Source: an uncultured Bacteroidia bacterium (GTDB taxonomy: Bacteria; Bacteroidota; Bacteroidia; Bacteroidales; UBA932). From it: a stretch of DNA of 64,000 nucleotides. Positions within the stretch are counted from its first letter, which is position 1, and each line of letters begins with the position of its first letter. Of the stretch, positions 27,140 to 36,279 are shown piece after piece. The translations under genes were made by a program, and so were the position numbers. The notes under the pieces were generated by a model. The model was given only the letters and a program-made list of their open reading frames with translations, did not search any database and was not told the DNA's origin. The stretch covers positions 1-64,000 of the forward strand of contig CADAIT010000005.1 of assembly GCA_902788095.1 (NCBI GenBank). The letters run 5' to 3'.

Positions 27140-28798
27140 ATGAAAGCAGATAAAATCATCAAAAACGCAAAAATCTTCACGTCGGACAGCAAGCGTCCCC
27201 TTGCCACGGCCTTGGCCGTCAAGGACGGCAAATTTGTCTATGTGGGCGATGAGGCCGGCCTTTCGGCCTACGAAGGCGAGGTGACGGACCTGGGCGGCAA
27301 GTTCATCATGCCCGGCATCATCGACAGCCATGTCCATGTGACCATCCCTGTGGGTTTTGAGTACGCGCCGATGGGAGAGCGGATTGAACCGAACGGCAAG
27401 CAGGAGGCGCTGGCCATCATGGCCGATTATATCAAAAAGAATCCCGACGAGAAGCGTTACAGGTTCCTGCTGGAGAAAAAGTTCCTGAACGGCGAGGATA
27501 TCGTAAAGGAGGATCTCGACGCCATTTGCCCGGATGCGGAGCTCCAGATTCAGGAAGGGGAGGGACACAGCATCTGGGTGAACTCGAAAATCCTGAAGCG
27601 GCACGGCATCGATGACAACAGTCAGGACCCTATCCCGGGACTCGCCCTGTATGTGAGGAAAGACGGACATGTGACCGGGAACATGATTGAAGGTGCAGCG
27701 GAAGTTCCTATCATTCTGGACGGCGGAATGGAACTGACCGAAGAGCAGGTGGACGCGGCGCTGAAACGCTGGATCGATTTCTCTGTCGAGCACGGCGTAT
27801 GCGCAGTATTTGACGCCGGTCTTCCGGGGGATGCCAAGTTCCATGCGAAAATTTACAAGCGCCTGTGCGAGCTGGACAAACAGGGCAAACTGCCCGTTTA
27901 TATCGACGGCAGCCTTGTGGTCAATGCGGAGCGGGATGCCGAGGAAGGCCTCAAGGAGGTGAAGCGTTTCCAGCGTGAGTTCAACACGGAGCACCTGAAG
28001 GTGCATACCATGAAGGTTTTCATGGACGGCACCCAGAAGATACACACCGCAGCCATGGTCACGCCCTATGTGGATATCCATACAACAGGGGTCACCGCCT
28101 TCTCGGCCGAGGGAATCGCCAAGCTCTTGAAGGAGCTCAACGAGGCCCATCTGGACCTCCACCTGCACACCGTCGGTGAACGTGCTTCCCGCACGGTGCT
28201 GGACGGTGTGGAGATGGCCCGGAAAGAGCTGGGAAACAGCTACCACGTGCGCGTTACCTGCGCCCACCTGGAGATTCAGGACGATGCGGACCTGGACCGT
28301 TTCGCCAAGCTGGGCGTTTTCGCAAACTTTACGCCGCATTGGCACTCCGGAGATCCCGCAATTGCCGCTTCGTGGCTGGGCATGGAGCGTGCCTGCAAGC
28401 AGTTCCGCTGCAAGACGATTTGGGACAGCGGCGCCACGGTGGCCTGGTCCAGCGACAATATCGCCTTTATGGATTTTATGACATGGAACCCCTACCTCGG
28501 CATGGAAGTGGGCATGACCCGCTGGATTAACGAAAAGACCAGGAACAACCCGTTCGCCATGGCGGAAAAAGTATTCCCTCCCGAGAACGAACGGATGAAC
28601 ATCGAAGAGATGATTCTGGGCTTTACCATCAACGGTGCCAAACAACTGGGCATAGAGGACCGGAAAGGCTCCATCGAAGCGGGCAAGGATGCCGACTTCC
28701 TGGTGTTCGACAAGGACCTCCTTACCGCTGAGCAAGAGGGCTTCAGCTACAACCTGCCGCAGGAGGTGTACTTCGGCGGGAAGAAAATGAACGCATAA
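27140..28798 (+). CDS. Amidohydrolase of the YtcJ type (3rd of cluster)
   Basis: 552 residues from the ATG at 27140; the open frame extends upstream inside the esterase, but MKADKIIKNAKIF is the shared start of three paralogues. Metal motifs are DSHVHV (H64, H66), KVFMDGTQKIHTAA, LHLHTVGE and AWSSDN. In this subgroup the last aspartate is in WSSD rather than HSD as in the first two enzymes, which suggests a different active-site pocket. It is followed after 2 nt by the MATE transporter. Confidence 0.88.
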   Translation: MKADKIIKNAKIFTSDSKRPLATALAVKDGKFVYVGDEAGLSAYEGEVTDLGGKFIMPGIIDSHVHVTIPVGFEYAPMGERIEPNGKQEALAIMADYIKKNPDEKRYRFLLEKKFLNGEDIVKEDLDAICPDAELQIQEGEGHSIWVNSKILKRHGIDDNSQDPIPGLALYVRKDGHVTGNMIEGAAEVPIILDGGMELTEEQVDAALKRWIDFSVEHGVCAVFDAGLPGDAKFHAKIYKRLCELDKQGKLPVYIDGSLVVNAERDAEEGLKEVKRFQREFNTEHLKVHTMKVFMDGTQKIHTAAMVTPYVDIHTTGVTAFSAEGIAKLLKELNEAHLDLHLHTVGERASRTVLDGVEMARKELGNSYHVRVTCAHLEIQDDADLDRFAKLGVFANFTPHWHSGDPAIAASWLGMERACKQFRCKTIWDSGATVAWSSDNIAFMDFMTWNPYLGMEVGMTRWINEKTRNNPFAMAEKVFPPENERMNIEEMILGFTINGAKQLGIEDRKGSIEAGKDADFLVFDKDLLTAEQEGFSYNLPQEVYFGGKKMNA

Positions 28799-28800
28799 CG

Positions 28801-30168
28801 ATGACGCCGGTTTCGACATACCGACTTTCCGAGCGTTATTCCTTCAAGTCTATCTGGAAACTGACCCTCCCTATACTGGTGGCCCTGGTGATGGAGGAGC
28901 TGCTGGGAATGACTGACACGGCTTTTCTGGGCCGTGTCGGCGAAATCGAGCTGGGAGCATCGGCCATTGCCGGGGTCTATTTCACCATCCTGTACATGCT
29001 GGGCTTTGGTTTCTCCATCGGCGTCCAAATCATCATCGGCAGACGCAATGGAGAGGCTTGCGAAAGCGGGAAGGGCTTCGGCGCCATCGGCCGGGTTTTC
29101 TGGCAGGGTGTCTGGTTCCTGGGCGTCATGGCCCTGGTGACTACGGTGCTTTCGTACTTTCTTTCGCCGCTTATCCTCAAGGGGATTCTGAAGTCGGATA
29201 AGATTTATGAGGCGGCCGTATCTTATGTGAACTGGCGCGTTCCGGGACTGTTTTTCGCCTTTATGACGGCGCTCTTCCGCGCTTTCTACGTGGGCACGCG
29301 GAATACGGCCAGCCTCACCTTGAATTCCATCGTGATGGTGGGGTGCAACATCCTGCTGGACTGGGTGCTTATCTTCGGCCACTGGGGCGCTCCGGCCCTG
29401 GGTATCCAGGGAGCGGCGCTGGCATCGACCATCTCGGAGGGAGTTTCCCTCGTCTTCTTCGTGATATGGTCCGTCTCCACCGTGGACAGGATGTACGGCC
29501 TCCAGAAGATGGTCAAACCTGTATGGAAAGAACTCAAGCAGCTCTTTTCCACCGCCTCCTGGGTGATGGTGGAGTATGTGCTGAACGTTTCCGTATGGCT
29601 GTTTTTCTTCCTTTTCATCGAACATCTCGGAGAGGAAGAACTGGCGGTGGCCAACATTGTCCGCAGCATATCCGAGGTGTCGTTCGTGTTCTCTGCGGCT
29701 TTCGCCTCCACGGCAGCCACGCTGGTGAGCAATATCATCGGAGAAGGCCATCCGGAGGGCGTGGTCCCCATCATCCGGCGGGTATTGATGCTCTGTGCCG
29801 TGACCATGGTGCCGCTGCTGGCTTTCTTTGCGCTGTGCCCGCACCTGATTATCGGCCTGTTCACCGATATCCCTTCCCTGGAACGGGCCTCCGTTTCCAC
29901 CTTGTGGGTGATGTGCGCCGCAACGGCGCTCACCCTGCCCTGGAATGTGTATCTGCAGTCCGTCGCCGGAACGGGGGACACACGCGCCTGCCTTCGCTTC
30001 GACGTGGTGGCCCTGGCCATTTACTTCGTGTACTGTGCCGTCGTTATCGGCATTCTTAAATCCAGCGTTGCCGTGTGCTGGACGGCCGACGGCGTCTATT
30101 CCCTCTGCATCCTGGTGCAGGGCGCGCTGTACATCCACGAGAAAAAGTGGCACGCGAAGAAAATCTAA
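28801..30168 (+). CDS. MATE family efflux transporter
   Basis: Multidrug and toxin extrusion type antiporter, 455 residues with about twelve membrane helices. Family features are the MTDTAFLGRVGEIELGA stretch in helix 1-2, RAFYVGTRNT and the second-half repeat PWNVYLQSVAGTGDT. It lies 2 nt after an amidohydrolase and is the only transporter in the cluster, so it probably expels substrates or products of the pathway; this is inference from position. Confidence 0.9.
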   Translation: MTPVSTYRLSERYSFKSIWKLTLPILVALVMEELLGMTDTAFLGRVGEIELGASAIAGVYFTILYMLGFGFSIGVQIIIGRRNGEACESGKGFGAIGRVFWQGVWFLGVMALVTTVLSYFLSPLILKGILKSDKIYEAAVSYVNWRVPGLFFAFMTALFRAFYVGTRNTASLTLNSIVMVGCNILLDWVLIFGHWGAPALGIQGAALASTISEGVSLVFFVIWSVSTVDRMYGLQKMVKPVWKELKQLFSTASWVMVEYVLNVSVWLFFFLFIEHLGEEELAVANIVRSISEVSFVFSAAFASTAATLVSNIIGEGHPEGVVPIIRRVLMLCAVTMVPLLAFFALCPHLIIGLFTDIPSLERASVSTLWVMCAATALTLPWNVYLQSVAGTGDTRACLRFDVVALAIYFVYCAVVIGILKSSVAVCWTADGVYSLCILVQGALYIHEKKWHAKKI

Positions 30169-30195
30169 TACAGAAATATCGAGTTAAAAGCATAA

Positions 30196-30262
30196 AGCAG
30201 ATTCATGCCACCAAGCCTGTGGCTACCTACTTCGAAGGGAAGAAGGTTTTCCCGAAACAGTG
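30196..30262 (+). pseudogene. C-terminal relic of a sixth amidohydrolase
   Basis: The last about 20 codons, in the frame KQIHATKPVATYFEGKKVFPKQ-stop, match the end of the amidohydrolase at 20679 (EIHQAKPEATYFEGRKVFSAK). No N-terminal part remains, because the preceding sequence is the end of the MATE gene. A deletion removed the body of this gene, probably when the MATE gene took its present place. Confidence 0.75.
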
Positions 30263-30307
30263 AACCTCACAGGTCATTTTGGGTACGGCCGTAACGAAAA
30301 AAATGCG

Positions 30308-30315
30308 TATATTTG
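30308..30315 (+). promoter_or_regulatory. Minus-7 box before the 4th amidohydrolase
   Basis: TATATTTG, an exact match to TAnnTTTG, 37 nt before the ATG at 30352. It suggests that the last three genes of the cluster form a separate transcription unit. The minus-33 box is unclear. Confidence 0.5.
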
Positions 30316-30351
30316 AAGGAAAACTCCAGATGATTAAAAAATAGGATAATC

Positions 30352-32028
30352 ATGAAAGCGGACAAAATCATTAAAAACGCAAAAATCTTTACGGCGGACA
30401 AGAAGCAGCCCAAGGCTGCGGCCCTGGTGGTGAAAGACGGTAAATTCGTCTATGTGGGCGATGAGGCCGGCCTGGCAGCCTACGAAGGGGAAGTGACGGA
30501 CCTGGGCGGCAAGTTCATCATGCCCGGCATCATCGACAGCCATGTACATATCACTACGGGTGTCGGATTCGAGTACACGGACCTTGGGGTGCCCGTTACA
30601 TGCGCCACCAAAAAAGAAAGCCTGGACTTCATGGCGGATTATGTCCGGAAGCATCCCGGCCTGAAGCGTTACCGGTTCATGATGGAGCGGACCTGTCTGG
30701 ATGGAGAAGAACTTACAAAGGAAGACCTGGACGCGATATGCCCGGATGCGGAGATGCTTGTCCTGGAGGGCGAAGTACACAGCAACTGGGTGAATTCCAA
30801 GATTTTGGCGAAGCACGGCTTGAACGATGAAACGCCGGATCCGGTGCCGGGCCTGGCCTACTTCGTGCGCAAGGATGGGCACCTGACGGGAAACTCGTTC
30901 GAGACCGCCAGCTGGCCCATGCTCTTCGACGGAATAAACGAGCTGACGGACGAACAGATTAAAACGGCCGTCCTGCGCTGGCTGGACAGTTCCGTCGCGT
31001 ATGGCGTGAGCGCTGTATTTGATGCCGGTTTCCCGGAGCACAATGGCGTCAACGAACGGATTTACGCGTGCCTGCAGGAGCTGGACAAGCAGGGAAAACT
31101 GCCGGTCTATGTGGACGGATGCTATGTGCTTACCCAGCCCCGAAAACTGAAGGAGGCGCTGGAAGGGGTAAAGCGTTTCCGGGAGGAGTTCACCACGGAG
31201 CACATGAAAGTACACACGCTGAAAATTTTCATGGACGGCACCCTGAAGATTGAAACGGCGGCCATGGTAACGCCCTACGTGGATACCGGACTGACGGGCG
31301 CTACGGCCTTTAATGCGGTGCAAGTGGCTGAAATCCTGAAAGAACTCAACGAGGCGGGGCTTGACCTGCACGTCCATACCGTGGGCGAGGCTGCGTCCCG
31401 CGTGGTGCTGGACGGCGTGGAGATGGCCAGAAAGGAACTGGGAGACAAATACCGCGTTAGGGTCACCTGCGCCCACCTGTGGGTTCAGGACGACGCCGAT
31501 TTGGAGCGTTTTGCCAAACTGGGCGTAGTCGCTAATTTTACACCGTGGTGGCACAGCGGCAACGTGGGCGGCAACCCCATCGCTTACTGGCCCACGTTCA
31601 TCGGAGAAAAACGCGCCCACTCCATGTTCCGCTGCAAAACCCTGTGGGACAGCGGTGCGCTGGTGACTTGGTCCAGCGACGAGGTCTTCTATGGCGATTT
31701 CAGGAACTGGAGTCCCTACCTGGCCATGGAGATTGGCATGACACGTTGGATCAACGAGAAAACCCGGTTCGAGGAAGCCAGCAGAACCGTTGCACCTTTC
31801 CCGTCCGAGAGCGAGAGAATGAACATAGAGGAAATGCTGCTGGGCTATACCATCAACGGCGCCGTCCAGCTGGGCGTGGAGGCCGCCAAGGGCTCCATTA
31901 CCGCCGGCAAGGATGCAGACTTCCTGATCTTCGACAAAGACCTTCTTACGGCGGAGCACACCGGCTTCAGTTTCAACCAGCCCGAGGAAGCGTACTTCGG
32001 CGGAAAGAGAGTATTTAATAGGATATAA
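30352..32028 (+). CDS. Amidohydrolase of the YtcJ type (4th of cluster)
   Basis: 558 residues, cytoplasmic, paralogous along its whole length to the genes at 27140 and 32047 (MKADKIIKNAKIFTADKKQPKA start; VTDLGGKFIMPGIIDSHVH). Metal motifs are H64/H66, KIFMDGTLKIETAA, LHVHTVGE and TWSSDE. It differs from its sisters in the substrate-facing WVQDDADLERF...TPWWHSGNVGGNPIAYW region, where it has a short insertion. It has its own promoter-like box. Confidence 0.88.
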   Translation: MKADKIIKNAKIFTADKKQPKAAALVVKDGKFVYVGDEAGLAAYEGEVTDLGGKFIMPGIIDSHVHITTGVGFEYTDLGVPVTCATKKESLDFMADYVRKHPGLKRYRFMMERTCLDGEELTKEDLDAICPDAEMLVLEGEVHSNWVNSKILAKHGLNDETPDPVPGLAYFVRKDGHLTGNSFETASWPMLFDGINELTDEQIKTAVLRWLDSSVAYGVSAVFDAGFPEHNGVNERIYACLQELDKQGKLPVYVDGCYVLTQPRKLKEALEGVKRFREEFTTEHMKVHTLKIFMDGTLKIETAAMVTPYVDTGLTGATAFNAVQVAEILKELNEAGLDLHVHTVGEAASRVVLDGVEMARKELGDKYRVRVTCAHLWVQDDADLERFAKLGVVANFTPWWHSGNVGGNPIAYWPTFIGEKRAHSMFRCKTLWDSGALVTWSSDEVFYGDFRNWSPYLAMEIGMTRWINEKTRFEEASRTVAPFPSESERMNIEEMLLGYTINGAVQLGVEAAKGSITAGKDADFLIFDKDLLTAEHTGFSFNQPEEAYFGGKRVFNRI

Positions 32029-32046
32029 CACTAAAAAATCACAAGC

Positions 32047-33696
32047 ATGAAAGCGGACATAATCATCAAGAACGCAAAAATTTTTACGGCGGACAAGAAC
32101 CGGCCCGAGGCCACGGCCCTGGTGGTGAAGGACGGAAAATTTGTTTATGTGGGCGACGAGGCCGGCCTGGCAGCCTATGAAGGCGAGGTCACGGACCTGG
32201 GCGGCAAGTTCATCATGCCCGGCATCTTTGACAACCATGTGCATGTAACGCTGCCCGTGGGCTTTGCCTATGCGGAGGCCAGCGAGCGTTTTGCGTGCAA
32301 CGGCAGGCAGGAAGCCCTGGATTTCATGGCCGATTACATCGGCAAGCATCCCGGCCGGAAGTGTTATCGGTTTATCCTGGAGAAGAAGTGCCTGAATGGC
32401 GAGTTGCTTACCAAAGAGGACCTGGACGCCATTTGTCCGGATGCCGAACTTCAGATTCAGGAAGCGGAGTTCCACAGCGTATGGGTGAACTCCCGGGTGC
32501 TCAAGCGCCACGGCATCACCGATGAAACGCCGGACCCGGTGCCCGGGCTCAGCGTGTATGAGCGCAAGGACGGCAAGTTGACCGGCTATATCATCGAAGG
32601 CTCCGCGGAGGTGCGCATCGTTCTGGACGGTTCCATGGACCTGAGCGACGAGCAGATTGACGTTGCCCTCCAGTCATGGATAGACTTCTCCGTAAAATAC
32701 GGTGTGACAGCGGTGTTTGATGCCGGTATTCCCGGCTTCCCGGAGTTCCACGAGCGCGTTATCCAGCGGCTCTGTGCCCTGGACAAGCAGGGAAAACTGC
32801 CCGTTTACGTGGACAGCTGCTATGTGATTGCCGCCAACTGGCAGGCGGAGGATGGCCTCAAGGAACTCAAGCGTTTCCGGAAAGAATACAACACGGAGCA
32901 CCTGAAGGTCCACACCATGAAAATTTTCATGGACGGCACCCAGAAGATACATACCGCCGCCATGGTAACCCCTTATGTGGATGTTCCCGAGAAGGGCGCC
33001 ACCGCGTTCAACAAGGAGGACCTTGCCGCCCTGATGGTCAAGCTCAACGCGGAAGGCCTGGACCTGCACATGCACACCGTGGGCTCCGCCGCCTCCCGCG
33101 TGGCGCTGGACGCAGTGGAACTGGCCCGGAAAGAGCTGGGCGACAAGTTCACCATGAAGGTTACCTGCGCCCATCTGGAGGTGCAGGACGACGCCGACCT
33201 GGACCGTTTTGCCAAGTTGGGCGTAATCGCGAACTATACGCCCTGGTGGCATGCCGGAGACTACAGGGTATGGGGCTCCTGGCTGGGTGAGGAACGGGCC
33301 CGCAAGCTGTTCCGCTGCAAGACGCTGTGGGACAGCGGCGCCCTGGTAACCTGGTCCAGCGACAACGTGGTATTCAGTTTCGAAGTCTGGAATCCCTATC
33401 TGGGCATGGAAGTGGGCATGACGCGACATATCACGGAAAAGACCAATGCTCCTGCCTTTACCAGGGGTGCGGAACTCCCTCCGGAGGACCAGAAGATGAG
33501 CGTGGAGCAGATGATGCTGGGCTACACCATCAACGGTGCCAGACAGTTGGGCGTGGAGGCTGCCAAGGGCTCCATCACGGCCGGCAAGGACGCAGACTTC
33601 CTGGTGTTTGAAAAGAATCTCCTTGCGGAGCCGCACGAGGGCTTCAGCTGCAATATGCCCGAAGACGTGTATTTCTGCGGAAAGAAATTGAACTAA
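32047..33696 (+). CDS. Amidohydrolase of the YtcJ type (5th of cluster)
   Basis: 549 residues, cytoplasmic. Closest to the genes at 30352 and 27140. Metal motifs are DNHVHV (H64, H66), KIFMDGTQKIHTAA, LHMHTVGS and TWSSDN. The near-identical first 60 residues of the three copies point to recent tandem duplication followed by change in the middle of the chain. It ends 10 nt before the DUF3089-like gene. Confidence 0.88.
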   Translation: MKADIIIKNAKIFTADKNRPEATALVVKDGKFVYVGDEAGLAAYEGEVTDLGGKFIMPGIFDNHVHVTLPVGFAYAEASERFACNGRQEALDFMADYIGKHPGRKCYRFILEKKCLNGELLTKEDLDAICPDAELQIQEAEFHSVWVNSRVLKRHGITDETPDPVPGLSVYERKDGKLTGYIIEGSAEVRIVLDGSMDLSDEQIDVALQSWIDFSVKYGVTAVFDAGIPGFPEFHERVIQRLCALDKQGKLPVYVDSCYVIAANWQAEDGLKELKRFRKEYNTEHLKVHTMKIFMDGTQKIHTAAMVTPYVDVPEKGATAFNKEDLAALMVKLNAEGLDLHMHTVGSAASRVALDAVELARKELGDKFTMKVTCAHLEVQDDADLDRFAKLGVIANYTPWWHAGDYRVWGSWLGEERARKLFRCKTLWDSGALVTWSSDNVVFSFEVWNPYLGMEVGMTRHITEKTNAPAFTRGAELPPEDQKMSVEQMMLGYTINGARQLGVEAAKGSITAGKDADFLVFEKNLLAEPHEGFSCNMPEDVYFCGKKLN

Positions 33697-33706
33697 CCTA
33701 TCGACT

Positions 33707-34669
33707 ATGGACAAAAATATACCGCTCGACTATTCCAACAAGGCCAATTGGTGCAAAATTCCTCAAATCACCAAGGAATTCGATACGTTTTACGTCTATG
33801 CGACCGAGTACATTCTGGGCAGCATGGAGGAGGGTGCTCCCGACTATGCGGACCTGGATAACGCCGAAATGCTGGAAGGCGCTGAGGGTGAGTACCTTCT
33901 GCACGCAACTGCGTATGCGGATTCCACCAACGTGTTCATGCCGTTCTACCGTCAGGTGGGCCTGCGCCATGCCGGCGAGGTGTGGAAGCGGGACGGCATC
34001 TTTGACGCCTCCATCGCCGGCATGCCTTACGGCGATATCGTCGCTGCGCTGGACTATTACTTCGCACACTACAATGGCGGGCGCCCGTTCATCATCGCGG
34101 GCCACAGCCAGGGTTCGGCCATCGTGAAGATGGTGCTGAAAAAGTACTTCGCGGAGCATCCGGATTACTACAAGCGCATGATTGCCGCCTATCCTATCGG
34201 CTACGCATTCACCAAGGACGAGTTCAAGGCTTTCCCGCACATGAAGTTCGCGACGGGCGAGTGCGATACGGGCGTCATCATAACCTGGAATACCGAAGGC
34301 CCCGGGAACAGGGAGGTGAATGCCGATACCTGCGTGCTGCAGCCGGGTTCTATGAGCATCAATCCGCTGAACTGGAAGCTGGACGACACCTATGCTCCGG
34401 CCAGCCTGAACCTGGGCTCGCTTTATCTGGATGAGAAAACCGGCGAGGTGAAACTGGGGGACGTCGGCGCAGACGCGCAGGTGTTTCCGGACCGCGGCGT
34501 AGTGGTGACGCACGCCCAGGGCGAGCAGATGTCGGAGGAGAAGGCGGCGGTGGCCCATGCGTTCTTCGGCCCGGACGGCCGTCACGGCGAGGATTACGCG
34601 CTGTTCTACAACAACATCAAGGCCAACGTGGCCAAGCGCATCGCCGCTTATAAGGCGCAGATGAAATAG
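33707..34669 (+). CDS. DUF3089-like alpha/beta hydrolase
   Basis: 320 residues without signal peptide. The nucleophile elbow GHSQGSA follows the strand RPFIIA (S about residue 136). The FDTFYVYATEYI and VFMPFYRQVGLRHA stretches match the DUF3089 hydrolase family, whose activity is not established. Last gene of the cluster. It converges on the outer-membrane protein gene with a 13-nt gap. Confidence 0.85.
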   Translation: MDKNIPLDYSNKANWCKIPQITKEFDTFYVYATEYILGSMEEGAPDYADLDNAEMLEGAEGEYLLHATAYADSTNVFMPFYRQVGLRHAGEVWKRDGIFDASIAGMPYGDIVAALDYYFAHYNGGRPFIIAGHSQGSAIVKMVLKKYFAEHPDYYKRMIAAYPIGYAFTKDEFKAFPHMKFATGECDTGVIITWNTEGPGNREVNADTCVLQPGSMSINPLNWKLDDTYAPASLNLGSLYLDEKTGEVKLGDVGADAQVFPDRGVVVTHAQGEQMSEEKAAVAHAFFGPDGRHGEDYALFYNNIKANVAKRIAAYKAQMK

Positions 34670-34682
34670 CGGCCGGGGCCCG

Positions 34683-35999
34683 TCAACGGCGGAATTCCAG
34701 GAAGCGCGGGGTGGCTTTGAACATAATCCAGCCCCAGTGCAGTTCCCGTTTTTCCGAGGTCCGTTTCAGGATGACCATGGTTTCCGTGCCCCGCATGAAG
34801 GTGTAGCCCAGGCTTACGCTGATTCCGTGTCCGAAATTGTAGCCTGCCGACACTTCCACCTCATGTCCCAGGGGCTTTTCCGCGTTGCGCAGTTTGGCTG
34901 CCGTCGCCAGGAAATGGTACGCCAGGTCCAGGGAGAGGGCTGGTATCGGTTTCCACGTGGCGCCCATGTAGGCATTCTGTAGCCCCGGGGTGAAGCCTCC
35001 GTAGTAGTTGCTCAGATAGAAGAAGTCCATGGCCCCGTAGAAGGCATGCTTGGAGCCGTAAACGGAGCTGAAGCCTTTGACGACATGATGGCGCTGCATC
35101 CCGATCATGCCGCCGGGAGGGACGGCAAAGTCGGGGTCTCCGCTTAAGTAGTCGTATCCGGCGCGGAGTTTCCATGCATCGGCGGGGCTGAAATTCATTT
35201 TGGCAGCGGCCATCCATGCGTCTATGGGGAGCCCGCCTTCCTCCTTTCCCATCTGCTTGTAGAAGGCGGCTTCGACCTGCCATCTGTCCGGGTGAAAATG
35301 AACGTAGGCGCCTGCCAGCTGCTGGTGGTGTACAGGCGCATCGCCGTCAGTCGTTGCCTCGCCCTGCATCATGATGTCGGTCAGCGTCAGGGAAACACCC
35401 AGCGGAATCCAGGGGAGATCCCAGTGATACCAGAGCGCAGCCAGGCCCTTGTAGGGCTGCAGGCCGCCCGTATAGTACGTTCCGCCGCCGATGTTGGCCG
35501 GGTTCTGGTTGAATGCGCCGAACAGGTGTACCTTGTGGCCGAAACCCTCGTAGCCCAGTTTGAGCCCGTCGTGCGAGATGCCGGTCATGGACCAGTCGTC
35601 GGAACCGAAGATGCGCTGGTCGTCGTAGGAGACGGGTTGTCGGCCCAGTTTGGCAAAAAAGCCCTTTCCCCAGTTGACCTTGGCCCAGCCTTCGTACAGG
35701 CTCAAGGCCGACGAGGCGCCTCCCCATGTTCCGCTGTACTGTCCCGAGATGCGAACTTCCAGGAACGGCGCCTGTCCCTTCAGCTGCAGCTGATAGTTGG
35801 CGGCCAGGCGGGCCCTGCCGAGAATAAAGGCGGCCAGGTCTCCCTCCGCGTTCTGTGCGCCGGCTGCATTGCCTCCCACGCGGAGTTCTCCACGTGCCAT
35901 GAAATCGCAGTCCATCCAGAACAGGTGATTTTGGGCGAGGGCCGCTCCGGGCAAGAGGAGCAGGGCCGAAAGCGCCAAAAAGAGGCGTTTTTTCATCAT
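34683..35999 (-). CDS. Outer-membrane beta-barrel protein, alginate-export-like
   Basis: About 438 residues with a signal peptide (KKRLFLALSALLLLPGAALAQ). The mature part is all alternating aromatic and polar strands, as in a 16-18-stranded barrel. The GRQPVSYDDQRIFGSDDW segment is typical of the alginate-export (AlgE-like) porin family. Known members let anionic oligosaccharides or small acids cross the outer membrane. ATG at 35999 or 35996 is more likely than the GTG farther upstream. It is convergent with the hydrolase cluster and could be its uptake porin, but it has its own promoter with three repeats. Confidence 0.8.
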   Translation of the reverse strand: MMKKRLFLALSALLLLPGAALAQNHLFWMDCDFMARGELRVGGNAAGAQNAEGDLAAFILGRARLAANYQLQLKGQAPFLEVRISGQYSGTWGGASSALSLYEGWAKVNWGKGFFAKLGRQPVSYDDQRIFGSDDWSMTGISHDGLKLGYEGFGHKVHLFGAFNQNPANIGGGTYYTGGLQPYKGLAALWYHWDLPWIPLGVSLTLTDIMMQGEATTDGDAPVHHQQLAGAYVHFHPDRWQVEAAFYKQMGKEEGGLPIDAWMAAAKMNFSPADAWKLRAGYDYLSGDPDFAVPPGGMIGMQRHHVVKGFSSVYGSKHAFYGAMDFFYLSNYYGGFTPGLQNAYMGATWKPIPALSLDLAYHFLATAAKLRNAEKPLGHEVEVSAGYNFGHGISVSLGYTFMRGTETMVILKRTSEKRELHWGWIMFKATPRFLEFRR

Positions 36000-36016
36000 G
36001 TGCACATTCTTTTCGC

Positions 36017-36046
36017 TAAAGGTACGCTTTTCTAAGAAAAATCAAA
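36017..36046 (-). promoter_or_regulatory. Bacteroidota-type promoter of the porin gene
   Basis: On the minus strand TTTG (36046-36043) is followed after 18 nt by TACCTTTA (36024-36017), one mismatch from TAnnTTTG. The first ACGCTTTTCTAAG repeat lies between the two boxes. Confidence 0.55.
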
Positions 36047-36102
36047 CACAAAAATGACGCTTTTCCAAAGAATTTTGGGCCGAAAAAGGACGCTTTTCTA
36101 AG
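36024..36102. repeat. Three direct repeats spaced exactly 33 bp over the porin promoter
   Basis: ACGCTTTTCTAAG at 36024-36036, ACGCTTTTCCAAAG at 36057-36070 and ACGCTTTTCTAAG at 36090-36102. Start-to-start spacing is 33 bp twice, about three helical turns, so all three face the same side of the DNA. The first overlaps the promoter spacer. This is the pattern of a cooperative operator for a regulator of the porin gene. Confidence 0.7.
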
Positions 36103-36166
36103 TTCCGAGTGTCGCTTAAGAATAATGATTAACGTTGAGAGTTAGATAAATCGAAATTTGGCTGGG

Positions 36167-36256
36167 GTGCGGTTAGCTGGCGAAAATTTTACCAGCTAAC
36201 CTCAAAAAAGCCCATTTTTGCGTTTGGGCGGTCAAAAAATTACCAGCTAACCGCAC
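36167..36256. repeat. Paired palindromic repeat R4
   Basis: GTGCGGTTAGCTGG...CCAGCTAACC, spacer AAAAAAGCCCATTTTTGC, then a second unit ending CCAGCTAACCGCAC. It has the same architecture as R1-R3, with a diverged spacer. This copy is 26 kb from the RAYT gene. The remaining bases 36006-36294 hold the porin promoter and no gene. Confidence 0.78.
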
Positions 36257-36279
36257 TGTGAATATGTGCTAAAGTAACT

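Noticed and set aside
36024..36102. Short CRISPR array
   Set aside because: Three 13-bp repeats with 19-20-bp gaps over a promoter, no cas genes and no spacer-like uniformity; operator repeats fit better.
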